DNA of 64,000 bases from Neurospora crassa OR74A (taxonomy: Eukaryota > Ascomycota > Sordariomycetes > Sordariales > Sordariaceae): positions 248,001 through 312,000 of the forward strand of contig NC_026503.1 of NCBI RefSeq assembly GCF_000182925.2, read 5' to 3'. Shown here piece by piece: positions 1 to 11,480 of the stretch. Under the pieces are notes generated by a model that saw nothing but the letters and a program-made list of their open reading frames with translations, was not told the DNA's origin and did not search any database. The number at the start of each line of letters is the position of its first letter. The stretch's first letter is position 1. Made by a program: the position numbers and the translations under genes.

Positions 1-1119
1 GACCCGAGCCCGTCTCTCCAAGGATTTCCTCCTTCAACTCGTTAGAAGCTATGATTTCTCGTCCACGATAGGCTTACGTCGTGTTCGGAACTTCGGCTTC
101 GCGGCAGCCCGATAAGAATCGCAGTATTCGGATTCAGAGAGGTCGAGGTAGGCATGTTAAGGCACATGTAGTTTAATGTGCTCGCGCACCACTGTAAACT
201 CATTAGTCATCGATGCCTGCTATCCCGTACTGCGAAGGTTCGAGTTATTTCTCGCGTTAGTACGCTGTAGAGATTCGCGAAGTTGGCCCGAAAGCTAGAG
301 GTAGGTATCGCTCTTAAGCGCCGGGCAGGGTGCAGAAATCTGACAGAAATATGTACATGTCTTGTTAGCACGCATTCGCAAGCGAATGCACCTGTCCGGA
401 CTCTGGCGTTCAAGATCAGGAAGGGTTGGCTCTTGGCCAGCTTCGCGAGTTTCCCCGGTAGACGCCTCGTAACTCGTAAGAGGTCACCTAGTAAGTGCGG
501 GCCACGACATGCGAGTCTGTCGGGCAACAAGCTCGCAACCGGAGCCCAGAATATCATAGGCACAGAAAGACGTACAAATAGAATATTCTTCCGACGTAGT
601 GGAACTCGATGGTATGTAGAGGTAACCAGCAACCAACCGTAGAAGCTGTAGCTAGCCTAATCCACAAAGCTTATCGTCCTGTTCCACGGCTTCCGCGTTT
701 TTAGTGTGAGCCTTCCTCGCAGAGACTTGGAAATCGATATTCGCATTCCCTGCACAAAACTGGAGGCCGCAACGCCGGGAAGATCCGTGAAGTGTGATGA
801 TAAAGCTCTCGTCCCGATTGGTTTACTGCTTGCGAACCTGAACAACTCGGAAGCTGTCAACAAACTGTCTTCGCTTCCTACTGGGGACCAAACTGCCGAG
901 GCCTAAATGACGTTTCCCGCATTCCCAGTTTGAGATGAGGGCCCATTCTATTGTTGGGCTACGATGACCAAATTGATAGGGCGCCGGGTACTTGACGAGT
1001 CTGGCTGCATTTGGGTCTTTGTTTCCGATCCAGGCTCGCCAAAGTGCTTCATTGAACATGCAAGGATCTGGACAGTAGGCAGTAGTTTACTCCCAGTATT
1101 CATCATGGCAGTCTGACTT
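1..1119. other. No confident gene; possible tail of HET fossil
   Basis: I see no gene with a recognisable domain here. Short open frames exist on both strands but none shows a family motif. The stretch from about 820 to 1119 on the minus strand could hold a worn C-terminal tail of the HET-domain fossil that starts further right, but this is only suggested by position. Confidence 0.4.
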
Positions 1120-2141
1120 TGGTCATAGCCAATCTTCCGGTGTCTGTTGCCCTGCTAAGCTCACGCGGTCAATAATTAGACCTTTAATCCCAGACAATTC
1201 GACCCTGATAATTCTTCTATATCCTTGTCGACAACAACCTGAATCCTTTCCCATGGGCCTCCGGCACAATGTTGCGACTGCGGGCTGTGGGTTGTCAATC
1301 TGGCAAGTGAATCCGGGTGGAGAGAAGGCTGCCACCCATGAAGGCGGGTCTGGGATTATGGAGCCGTGAAGCTTGCGGTTTGCCAGACCTGCAACGCTCA
1401 GGGGAGCAAGGCTGCCTTGTGCCAGACTGCAAATGGTGGTCCGCTGATATATTTGGCCGACACTGTGCTTGTGGTTGGGTTGAAGGTGGGGACGGATCGC
1501 ATGACAGCTAAGGCTGAGAAAGGCGTCGACTTTGTCTTGTTCATACCAGGGGAAGTCTCGACGTCTCTGACTGGAGGTTCTGAAGGTACCGGAAAAAAAA
1601 CATACAGTTCAACCTCAACACGACCATGGCGTGGTGTGTCTTGTCGAGTGCGTGGAAGAGATGCCTCGTGACCAGATGATTGATGACGGAAACGACAAGA
1701 TGCCAGTCGATGTATTCCCCGCTGTACAGTAGGACGGTCTCCGGGTCAGAAGCATGACCGAGGTATACGATGATCTTGGCAGCTCCTAGATGGATGTCGC
1801 TCTGGCTAATACGGACGAAGTCAATCCAGAGGTCCCGGATGTTTCCCACTTCCTCTGGTTGAAGACAAGCATCGCTCAGTATGGCGAAAGTACTCTGTGT
1901 GTCGGAGGAAGGTATCGCCGATGGCAAAGGAGCACGACAACTCGGGGCTGACCCTTTGGTACGAAACAGCTTCGTAATCAGGAGCGTTGGTCAGGTGGGG
2001 AGGGCATAAAATCGTAGCGAACAGTGTCGTTTGCTTCCTTGCGAATGGTAGTCGTATTCGGGGACGGGATCTGGATGTCTGGCAGTAGGTTGTCGCGATC
2101 TCTCGCCTTGTGAAAGGCCCATCGTGGAGTCCTGCAGACAT
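1120..2141 (-). pseudogene. Fossil HET-domain (heterokaryon incompatibility) gene
   Basis: Minus-strand frames between about 2060 and 1680 carry the hallmarks of the fungal HET domain (PF06985): a DYEAVSY block matching the family's YEALSY, then LWIDFVRISQ matching LWIDAICINQ, then AAKIIVYLG matching the A.xVIxWLG block. The pieces lie in the right order but not in one continuous frame, so I treat the locus as a fossil with a few breaks. A further stretch near 1335-1123 (containing IKGLIIDRV) resembles the middle region of HET proteins. Intact HET proteins act in non-self recognition and trigger cell death after fusion of unlike hyphae. No intact partner gene is evident nearby. Confidence 0.65.
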
Positions 2142-2618
2142 TCTGTTAGTCCATATTTGTACCCTAGGTAGTTTTGGCCGTGGAGACGGGATTGAGACCT
2201 TTTACTTGTGCGAGGCAGGTCGCAGGCTCGCGGCGCCTAGGTCCAAGTGCCTAATCCTGGGTCGTGCTGGCCTCCATGTTCGCAATCATTTTTCTCTGGA
2301 ATGGGGAGTTAGTCAATTAAATGGCAGTACCTTATCACAGAATGATGTACGAGGAAGAAATCGAATAGTATTCGTCGGTCTTCAACGCGGGCCTCCAGGT
2401 TCCGTCCTCTGTTCTTACCCGCTGCTTCCATGTTCCCCACCACACATACCCAGCAATAAGTGCTAAGCTTGAAAGTCACTCATACATACATTATCCTGCA
2501 AACGCTACATGTCATCTTAACCGCCACATCTGCGCACATCTATTACCTCTAGGGTAGGTACCTCTTACCCCTTCCAGGGCACGTACCTACTGTACCAGTA
2601 GTATTGTACAGCACTAGT
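2142..2618. other. Intergenic region, no gene seen
   Basis: I see nothing codable with support here. It includes the downstream flank of the DUF3445 gene and short TACC-type repeats near 2550-2600. Confidence 0.5.
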
Positions 2619-4241
2619 CTAAAAGCCCTGCTCCCCCCTCCACTTCCCCTCCCACCCCGGGAAAAACGGGCTCTCCTCCAGGGTCCCGACCTCCCACTCC
2701 CTCGACACCCACCCCTTTTCAACCTGCTCCTCCGCCCATTGCTCACAAGCCCTCACGGCCACCTGCCTCACATGTTCCTCGCACTTATACTCCATCAACT
2801 CCCTTTTCCCCTCCTTCAACACCTTCGCCAACAACCGCGGCACGTACTTCTCCTCCCTCAGCTCCTCCAAGTCCCAAAAGATGGCCTTGAAATTAAACAC
2901 CACGGCTCCACTGACCGGCATCCTCCTCAACGTCTGCGCATCACACCGCAGCTTGATATCCTTGACCGTCACCTCGTCTTCCCTGCCCTTGAATGCTGAA
3001 CGCGTCCATTCCATGGTGTCCCCCGAAACAGATCTGTCAGGATCAGGCGACGTATGGAACGCTTCCCAGTCCTCTAGACCCCACGAGCAGCGGCTGACGG
3101 GGGATTCGGTCGATAACTTGCTGAACCACCGATCCATGGAGAACGCCATCTTGGATTCATAGTCCGGTACATGCGTGTGGATGGACTTGAGCGGGGCGTC
3201 GCGGTGTTGAGAGGCGTACCATCCCACGCTGGAACAGACGATAGCGGCGCGGAGGTAATAGAGGCCGTCGGTCTCGTTGCGCATCATGATTGCGTAGTCT
3301 TCAGGGACGTTATCAAATAAGACTTGCAGCGGGTCGGTTTGTAAGAGATGGGTGGTGGTGCAGAGGAGGTGGTTGTGGAAGAGGGTTTGATCGGATGATA
3401 GGGAAAAATGCTGCGGGTATCGGTTGCACAAGAAAGAAAGGACCATCTCCATTAGTTCGCGGCTGGCGTGCGAGGCGCATGGGTTTTGGAAAAAGATCTT
3501 GGAGCCGTGTTGGGCGAGTAAGGCGCGGCGGGTGGCCATGGTGGTGTGGTAAGAAGAGGTGAGCTCGACCCACCAGTCTGGATCGTATTTCATGAGGGCT
3601 TCAAGTGTCTTGTCAGTGGAATGTGGTCGAGGGAGGGGGGTTGGAAGGGAAACGGGGGAAGACTAACCCATGTGCTGATGATACCCCCAGCGAAAAGGTC
3701 GATAAGGCCGAAACTTGGCTTTGGTGATGTCCCAGGTTTCCGGAACGGGGTTCGGATCGCGGACACCGCTCAGGGCAGCATAGTCGGGGAAGCGTCCGAG
3801 TGCCTTGATGTCCTGTGTTGAGAAACCGGTAGGCGTGTAGAAGCCATCCTTGTCAAAGTCGGGGGTCGTGACTGTTGGTAATGCTTGAGACTTGAGCATC
3901 TCAGGTGTGATGGCTTGGACATCCACCTTTTCAAATCCTGGAAGCGTAGCGAGGACATGTCGTCTTGAAGGAGGAAATTGTAAGAGGTATGGAAGATCTG
4001 TCTTGACTTTGTCTTTCTCTTTGCTGATTGCGATGCTAGCCTTTCGCTCCCTCCCTGTTCGTCGTAGACGTAGAGTCAAAAAGCGTTGTAGCGTGAAGAG
4101 GATCAGACAGACAATGACGCCTGCCACTGAGATATGGGCTGTCGAGACGCCAAAAGTCTGAGTAAACAACATGGTATCAGAGGTGTCGAAGACGTCGGAA
4201 GTGATGGACTGTTTGGTGTTGTAGCCAGACGGTGAGGCCAT
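2619..4241 (-). CDS. DUF3445 haem-dependent oxidative N-demethylase-like protein
   Basis: Two exons on the minus strand (4241-3668 and 3598-2619) joined by a 69-base phase-1 intron give 517 residues. The N-terminus has one hydrophobic segment (about residues 32-52, ending in FTLQRFLTL), followed by a basic linker, so the protein is probably membrane-anchored. The rest matches the DUF3445 family (PF11927): FRPYRPFRWGYHQHMAL across the splice site, then KYDPDWWVELTSSY, a central NRYPQHF block and an R-rich RCSWGLEDW region. Family members are linked by homology to haem-dependent oxidative N-demethylases; the substrate here is unknown. The start codon at 4241 is the first ATG of the frame. The splice fits exactly to restore the conserved HMAL sequence, which supports the model. 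Confidence 0.85.
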
Positions 4242-4865
4242 CAGTAGGTACCTAAGATATATATATCTCGGTGACCTTCAGCCATGTCGTCCACCCCGCA
4301 ATGCCGCCAAGCCATGCTGTATCAGTGTATCGCCATCAACCACCCAGCAACATCCCGAACCCTCAATGTTCAGCTGCGGCAAGTACATCATGGGTTCTCC
4401 CAGACCTATCATATGTCGTTCCGGTTCATCCCTACCGATATTGGTCTTTTTGTGCGACCAACCTAGACCACGATTGGGGAACCGATCCGGGGGATTCTTG
4501 CGTGTAAGTGATGAGATACGGGTGCCGATAAGATAGCTCTATACTTGAAAGAAGAGACGGGAATGAGGGGTTGATAGCGTTGCATGATAAGGTACCCAGA
4601 GATAAGAGGACTTCTCGATCTGGAAATGATTCTGAATACCATGCAGATGTGAGTAGACATTTGGAAGATATTGTTAATGTCAACTTCTTAGAACAGTTGG
4701 AGAGTCGCTGAATATCGGATCTTGTTTAACATAAGGACGTTGAGAGTGCCAAGATGCCTGGGAGGTACTAGAACGGGAAATTGGATTGGCTCAGTACAGA
4801 CATATAGGGGCACCGGCTGGGCTCCCTTGCAACAATTAGCTACGGCAGGTGCACACACCTGCGAG
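4242..4865. other. Intergenic region upstream of DUF3445 gene and tRNA-Asp
   Basis: Presumed promoter region of the minus-strand DUF3445 gene and upstream flank of the tRNA gene. No further gene is evident. Confidence 0.5.
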
Positions 4866-4958
4866 TCTTCCGTAGTATAGTGGTCAGTATGTGAGCTTGT
4901 CAAGCTTGAACATCAGTTCGATTCGCTCGAGACCCGGGTTCAATTCCCGGCGGGAGAG
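4866..4958 (+). tRNA. tRNA-Asp (GTC) with intron
   Basis: A cloverleaf can be drawn: acceptor TCTTCCG (4866-4872) pairs with CGGGAGA (4951-4957) with one G-T pair, the discriminator is G (4958), the D-arm reads GTAGTATAGTGGTCAGTAT, and the T-arm is CCGGG-TTCAATT-CCCGG. The anticodon loop TTGTCA gives anticodon GTC and is followed by about 21 intron bases before the 3' half of the anticodon stem (GCTCG). The intron sits one base 3' of the anticodon, the canonical nuclear tRNA position. A T-run follows within 15 bases and would serve as the Pol III terminator. The gene decodes aspartate GAC/GAU. Confidence 0.9.
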
Positions 4959-5210
4959 ACCTTCTTTTTTTCGTTTTTCTACCTGTCACTCGATCCTGAT
5001 TTGATGATGGTCCTTTTTTTTCTGAAAACAACGAAGTCGTCTTCACCTTTTTGACCCTGTTTCAGTTGAATATTGTCACTTCATCATTCGAACAAACCAC
5101 TCGATCGATCCCCCAAACGCCTTCCCCAATTATGTTTCCAATCATGACATCCAACCAAACCTTTTCCAATTGCACCATTCGATGCCAGTCCTTTTTCCAA
5201 ATTCCATCCG

Positions 5211-7115
5211 TCAGTTCAACGGCAATATCCTCAACCCATTCGGCAGCACCATATCATCGGGTCCCTTATCATTCACAAACGACAGGCTGATCTCCTGCAA
5301 ATCCGAATCATCCACCATGACCGTGCCCTTGCCCCTCGCCTCCCGTGTATAATGCGACGCCGCGCCTTTATCCGCCTTTTCCACGGCCCCGTAAATCAAA
5401 TCCGCCACCTCTTTGCGCATCCGACAGCTCGTGAAAATCGGACTGCTCTCAATCTCCTCTAACAACTCCCGCTTCTCAGTCCCCCGCTCAATCTCGTCAA
5501 TGACGCGCTGCACGTCCTTAGCGGTTATGGTGGCGGGCGGCAAGACGCCACGACTGTTGTCGCGATGGGGCCATTGCACGTCAGCGAGCTTGTGTAGGAA
5601 CAGGATGACGGCCGCCATGCCTTGGGCCAGCAGGACGGCGCGCTCGTGCGGGGAGAGGCCGAGGAAGATGCTGGGTTCGGTGGAGGAGTGCGAGAGGGAG
5701 TCGTCGACGAGGATGCGCTGGTCCACGCCAAAGGTGGCTTCGAGGATGCGCACCAGGAGGTTGGGGTCCTCGAGCACGGCCGAGACGTCGCGCAGGTTGA
5801 AGAGCTGGACGGCTTTGGCGTAGAAGTCGGGCATGATGTCGCGCACGTCGACGCCGTGGAGCTTGCGGGCGTGTCCGGTGTCGACGTCAAAGTAGGTGGA
5901 TGCCAGTTCTGCTGCGACTTTTTTCGTTCGATTCCATTAGCACTTCCTTTCTTTTTTTTTCGATTATCCAGATTGGATTTGGGGAATACTCACACTCGCT
6001 CGAAACACCAGCCGAGCACCTCTGCGCAGCCGCAAACGCCCTCCTCACCTCCTTGGACTCCTTCAACCCGTCCAACGTCCTCTTGACCAACTCTCCATAC
6101 CCCCCTTCCTCCACCCCCGCCAACTCCTCTCCCCACGCCGGCTCCCCTCCCCAATCCTGCTCCGACTCTCCCCCTCCGCCCACCAGCACCCTCACCACCT
6201 CCCTTTTCTTCCCACCTTCTTCAACCCCCCCATCATCTAAATGCAACACATCCTTCCGATCCGAGCCGCCATACCCAAACCCAAAACTATACCCAAACCC
6301 ACTATCCCTCCTCGCCTGCTCCAACACCAACCCGCTATCCACGCTCTTCAAAAGCTGTCCCCACTTCTTCCCAATGGTATCTTCAAACCGCTTATATACC
6401 AAGTCCCGCAAGATGTGCGCCACAGCCACCTTCGACATGCCCTTTTCCTGCGCAGACTTGATCCAGTCCATCTGCACCTGACTGACGAACTCATCGTACT
6501 TGGTAAACAGCAACAACACGGGGATATGGCGCGGTACGATGCCCGAGAGGTGGTCGAAAAAGTACTGCTCGACGGCCGATATCGGGCGGTCGGGGTCGGC
6601 GGACGAGACGCAGTACCAGATTGCGTGGAGCGGGGCGTCGGTATCAGAAGAGGTGTGGGCCTTGATGAAGTCGGTGACGATGCGGAGGGTGGCGTAGGCG
6701 AGGATGTACGACGGGTCACCACTACCGTCTTCGCCTGATTCGGGAGGGGGGGGAGGGGGGAAGAAGAAGTTGGGGGAGGAAAAGATTTCGACGCGCTTGT
6801 TTTGGCCTTGGAGGTCGAGGGGGTGGTTGATGTCGTGGGTGGCGGAGAAGGCGTCGGAGACTAGTTTCTGTGGAAGTAACAGCGAGTTGGGGTTAGTTGG
6901 TGATTAATGATAATTGAGGTGGGAATGTGACGGGACAAAAGACGAACCTTTTCAAGATCAACACCAAACACGCGCGAAAACAGCTCCTGCTTGGTTGACT
7001 CGGGGTTTCCCAGGACCAAGACCCGGAATTTGGGACATGGCGCAAGGAACTCGGACGGCGGCGTCAATTCAGCGGAATCGGTATCGTTACCTCTAGAGGT
7101 AGTTTCTTCGCCCAT
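5211..7115 (-). CDS. P-loop GTPase-like protein with degenerate motifs
   Basis: Three exons on the minus strand (7115-6948, 6867-5994, 5911-5211) with introns of 80 and 82 bases give 580 residues. The start CACCATGG at 7115 is in good context. Near residue 32 the sequence FRVLVLGNPESTKQ has the shape of a GTPase P-loop strand-loop, but the GxxxxGK[ST] signature is not intact (GNPESTK). The expected DxPG G3 site reads SSPN. The G4 motif is clean: LLLFTKYDEF (TKxD). The C-terminal half has glycine/glutamate-rich stretches and a helical region with repeated RDI/KAV blocks and no other domain I know. It resembles fungal 'G domain-containing' hypotheticals. I infer a GTPase fold that may bind nucleotide weakly or not at all. 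Confidence 0.75.
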
Positions 7116-8277
7116 GGTGATGTATGTTCAATCGTCGTTGTTGCTGTACAGGTATGTCTGACAATCAGTCGTGCTTGGTTACTCCAAATATCTACCCTTT
7201 TGTAAAAGCATCGCGGTTCTATCCCCATCTTTATTTATTTCACAAGGCAATGTATGCAATATTCTAGAAGCTCCCGGGTTGCGAGCTCGATACGTATAAG
7301 GCAGCTGAATGTTCCATTGGGTGGTGGTATCTTTCGTCGGGGTGAGTTGGTGGGTGGTCTGATGACGACACGCCACCGTCACGGTCACACCACGAACCAC
7401 ATTCTCGTCCCATGTAGGTGGGTGAGGCCATTCGACAGCGGAGGGGAAGCCATAGGAGGAATGAGGGGATAGGGCTTGTAGGGCCGCTTTTTTTACTCGT
7501 CGTCGCACATTGTTTTGGGATTCATCAGTGGTCTGGTCTTTCTTGATTGATTTCGCATCGTTCGTTTTATTGGGTCGCGCATCGCCAATGGATGTCGCGA
7601 CCGACCGACCGAGATTCATGCAGTGTGCAGGCAGGTTTTGGTAGCCAACGAAGAATGCAGAATGGGAGGAGAAGTGCCAGTACTGCACTGCAGTGCATCG
7701 ACAGGTTCAACGTCAAAACAAAACGATGCGATGGGGTACAGCTGTCTCCAAAGCTGCCAACTGCACAGCAGGTGGAGAGGCAATGCTGATAGGGCTGATT
7801 TTGATTGTTGTTGTTGTTTGTCGGTGTTTGTGAACTTTACCAACCAGGACGGCATCAAGATCGACCTCGATTTCCATCAAAGACAAATACACCGACTGCA
7901 AGTCCTTACTTAGAGGTACTCATTGACACACATCTTGGAACCGTGGTAATGCTCTCTTATACGGATGATATGCTCCAGTCTATCGCGGCACCTTGTAACT
8001 TTTGTACTCGCTCAACGAACTGTACTGAAACCGAAAAGGGGGAGTTTTGCTTGAATTGATTGGTCGTCCAAACATGTTGGCAGTAAATTCAGGAAAGGCC
8101 TGCATTCTGAGCCAGTGACTGATTGATTCATCGTCGCACCACATCCGTCGTCAATTGAGTGGTTTTGTCGACTTCTGGAAATAGTAACGCATTGTGTTGG
8201 CTTTGATGCACGCATTCCCGGCGGCGGCAGGCAGTCCTACATCCCATTTGTTGGTTGCTCTGATTGAATTTTTTTTG

Positions 8278-8323
<46 letters not shown>

Positions 8324-10247
8324 TTGTTGTTGTTTCCTTTTTGCTCATTGTCGTCCGTCGTCCGTCGTCTGGACCTGCATCAGTGACTAAATGCATCGCA
8401 GCGCATGTGTAGAAGTAGTCCAGCATCAGCCATCAATGTTGCAGCATTGAGACGTAGGACAACGACGACAACGACATCAACAACAGAAAGTGTTGACGAA
8501 GGAAGCCGTCAAATAACACAATTGACCAAAAGAACGTTGACCGAAAGAACGAAAGCCAAGACAACGGATTTTTAAGGAGACAAGAGGAGATTTGTTTCAT
8601 GGACCTGGAACCCCCGACCGGCTTTTCGCATCCGAAGAAAAAAAAAAGGCTCGAATCGAAGCTGAGATGGAAGAAGTGGAAGCACAGACCAGGGATACCT
8701 CTACAAGCCAGGCAATATCCACAGCAAGCACTATTTTTGTAGCACTGGGAAATGGAAAGTTGCAAGGTTTCTGGTCTCTACCGGACGCTAGGCTCTCCCG
8801 ACGCCGGCAGGCCGGGGGGGAGCATCTCAGGCCCTGCCCGTGACTGCAGTGGATCTCTGGAGCTGGATTGGATTGGATTGGACTGGAGTTCGGTTGGAGT
8901 TCGGGCCTGGTTTTCCAATGTCCTGTCCTTGCTTGACTTTTTGGTGCGTGATGACGGAGGTGAAGGGGGTCCGGGTCTACTTCTTCGAATACGAACAAAG
9001 CAGAAACCTCTTCATCTCGTTCTGCTGGTTCGGGTCTTGGTTTTTAGTTCTTCTTTTCCCCCTTTGTGTCCTGGCACCGCTTCTTTCCTTCCATGGAGCC
9101 TAGTACACTACATACACTACTACTGCGTACATGTACGAACGGGTATAACCGCCCAAGACATCGACTCAAGCTAGTGACCATCACGGGATGAACCAAACCA
9201 ACATAGGGGTCACCATCATCAGTGAACTCACTTGGGACTTCGTTGACACTAGTGCACAGTCTGGACTCGCAGCAGACCCCCAAGATTCAGGATCAGGCTC
9301 GTGTTTTCGATTAGACGCCAAAAAGCGAAAGGACGATCGGTGGGGTGCGCCATCAGGAGGCCACTGCCGGGCGGGCCAGTGGAGGAGCGCCATTACCTTA
9401 CGGGTATGGGGTGCTATGGGGGTGTTATGGGGTGCCAAGACGGCGTGGCTGTGTCAGATTTACGGACCAGGAAACGACCCAATCAGATGGCCCATAGCCG
9501 CCCCTGAATGAATTCATTCCAAGTCACTCAGTTACTGAGAACGAACGGTACTCGACGAAGGGAACACCGACAACCCAAGATCCCCTGAGAAAGTCCAGTT
9601 CAGATCGGGCAGTTCAGTTCCTCTCTCCAGCGATGACCGATGACCTGGAGCGAACAACCACAACACCAACAACAACAACAACCACAACAAACAGGGCCCC
9701 TTGCGTACTGGTAATTTCGGCCCATTGGTTGACCCACAGGGCAGTTCCCCACAGTCATGTTCCATTCTTCCAATCGAAGTGCCTTTTTGCTTCCGTGACC
9801 ATTCCAGTTGCTGCCGGTTCAGTTCAGGTTCCAGGGCCGCAGCACAGTGCCAATTGCTGTTTCTCCTGTTCCGTCTTGCGTCCTGTTCCTGCGTTTTGCC
9901 CGTCAACTGCCTGCAGTGTGATGTGTGTGGGTGGATGCATCTTCAGCTGAAGTGAAGGGATCCGGGGTCCTTGTCTCTGTCTTTGTTCGTTTCTTTTTTC
10001 TTTTCTTTTTACCACTCGCTCCATCTTCATCTTGCATTTTTACCCTTCTTCCCCCTTCCTTCCATCCCATCTTTTTCCTCTTCCAATTCCCCAACTATCC
10101 ATCCAGCATCAGACCAGTCCTTGTAGGACAGACATTCGTTATATTGTCTGGATATAATAATATACGAACCGCCACTCTTTCCCCCCCCCGAATTAAAACA
10201 ACAGCCCTCTCGAGCACCTTCGATTGATTATACATAAACCACACACC
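7116..10247. promoter_or_regulatory. Long intergenic region with repeats, upstream of GH17 gene
   Basis: This 3.1 kb gap separates the GTPase-like gene (divergent, leftwards) from the GH17 glucanase gene (rightwards). I find no gene in it. It contains a 43-base T run (8280-8322), short tandem GGATT units near 8868-8880, ACAACA runs near 9660-9690 and pyrimidine-rich tracts from about 9980 to 10090, typical of fungal promoters and 5' leaders just before a coding start. The length suggests a long regulated promoter for the cell-wall enzyme, which is inference. Confidence 0.5.
8280..8322. repeat. Homopolymer T run (43 bases)
   Basis: An uninterrupted T run followed by a GTTGTTGTTG stretch. This is a length-variable simple repeat whose exact length in the assembly may be unreliable. 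Confidence 0.9.
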
Positions 10248-11480
10248 ATGCGCGCTACCGAACTCCTCGCCGGCGCCGCCGCCCTCCTCGCTTCCGGCGT
10301 ATCCGCCGAGGCCTACCTCGGCTTCAACTCGGGTAACACGCTCCCCAGCCGCGAAGCCAAGTTCAAGAAGGACTGGGTGCAAGAGTTCACCACGGCCCAG
10401 AACCTCAAGAACTCCCCTGGCGTCTTCAACGCCGTCCGTCTCTACACCAACATCCAGGCCTACTCGCAAACCTCGGAGCCCATTGAGGCCTTTGAGGCCG
10501 CCATCGAGACCAACACCAAGATCCTGCTGGGTGTCTGGGCCTCGGGCACCAACACCATCGAGCCCGAGATCAAGGCTCTCCAGAACGGTATTGCCAAGTA
10601 CGGCAAGAAGCTGACGGACCTCATCATCGGCGCCTCCATCGGTTCCGAGGACCTGTACCGTGTCTCCGTCACGGGCATCCAGAACAAGTCGGGTGTCGGC
10701 GCGGGCCCCGCCGAGCTCGTCAAGTTCATCGCCGACTGGAAGAAGGCCTTCCAGGGCACCGCCATTGCCAACGTGCCCATCGGCCACGTCGACACGTGGG
10801 ACGCCTGGACCAACGGTACCAACAAGCCCGTCATCGACGCGGTCGACTGGGTCGGTGTCGACGAGTACCCCTACTACGAGAACGGCAAGGGCAACAACAT
10901 TGAGAACTCTGGATACCTCTTCGACCGCGCCTACGATGCTATTGAGGGCGCCGTCGGCGGCAAGCCCATCTGGGTTACCGAGACGGGCTGGCCCTACGTC
11001 GGCCAGACGTGGGACCAGGCCGCGGCTACCATCAAGAACCAGCAGTACTACTGGCAGGAGGTTGGCTGCCGCAAGCTGTTCGGCAAGGTCCCCACTTTCT
11101 GGTACAACCTCCGTGACTCGAACCCGGACAACGAGATGAAGTTCGCTATCACCGACAACCTCTCCACCACCCCCCACTTCGACCTCACCTGCCCCAAGAC
11201 CTTCAAGACCACCCCCAAGGGCTCTTCTTCCAGCGCTTCTGCCACCTCTTCTGCCACCGGCACCGGTGTCTCGTCTCCTTCTAGCATGGAGTCTGGCTCT
11301 TCTGGCTCCGGCTCCTCGGGCTCCGCTTCCTCCGGCACTGCCTCTTCTTCCGAGCCTGCTACTGTTACCGCCCCTGCTGAGACCGCGGTTGCTACTGGCT
11401 CTGCTACCTCCGTCAAGGGCGTGTCGGCCGCTGCCGTGGCTGGCATGACCCTTCTTGTTGGTGTCTTTGCTATGCTTTAA
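10248..11480 (+). CDS. GPI-type GH17 glucan endo-1,3-beta-glucosidase
   Basis: Intronless frame of 410 residues. The ATG at 10248 (CACACCATGC) is preferred over upstream in-frame codons because it opens directly into a signal peptide (residues 1-20, ending ASGVSA). Residues 21-320 form a GH17 TIM-barrel domain. The proton donor is Glu134 in IGSEDLYR and the nucleophile is Glu245 in VTETGWP. A Ser/Thr/Gly-rich linker (about 325-385) and a terminal hydrophobic stretch (AAAVAGMTLLVGVFAML) fit a GPI-anchor signal. This is the layout of EglC/Bgl2-type wall enzymes, which cut and remodel beta-1,3-glucan during growth. The enzyme should sit at the plasma membrane or in the wall. Codon use is strongly C-ending, suggesting high expression. 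Confidence 0.95.
   Translation: MRATELLAGAAALLASGVSAEAYLGFNSGNTLPSREAKFKKDWVQEFTTAQNLKNSPGVFNAVRLYTNIQAYSQTSEPIEAFEAAIETNTKILLGVWASGTNTIEPEIKALQNGIAKYGKKLTDLIIGASIGSEDLYRVSVTGIQNKSGVGAGPAELVKFIADWKKAFQGTAIANVPIGHVDTWDAWTNGTNKPVIDAVDWVGVDEYPYYENGKGNNIENSGYLFDRAYDAIEGAVGGKPIWVTETGWPYVGQTWDQAAATIKNQQYYWQEVGCRKLFGKVPTFWYNLRDSNPDNEMKFAITDNLSTTPHFDLTCPKTFKTTPKGSSSSASATSSATGTGVSSPSSMESGSSGSGSSGSASSGTASSSEPATVTAPAETAVATGSATSVKGVSAAAVAGMTLLVGVFAML

Noticed and set aside
9188-9511. Open frame of 107 codons in the GH17 upstream region
   Set aside because: No family signal; overlapping alternative frames of similar length suggest chance.
10095-11177. Long minus-strand frame opposite the GH17 gene (360 codons)
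   Set aside because: It is the antisense shadow of a GC-rich, codon-biased gene; the translation is Val/Gly/Leu repeats with no domain.
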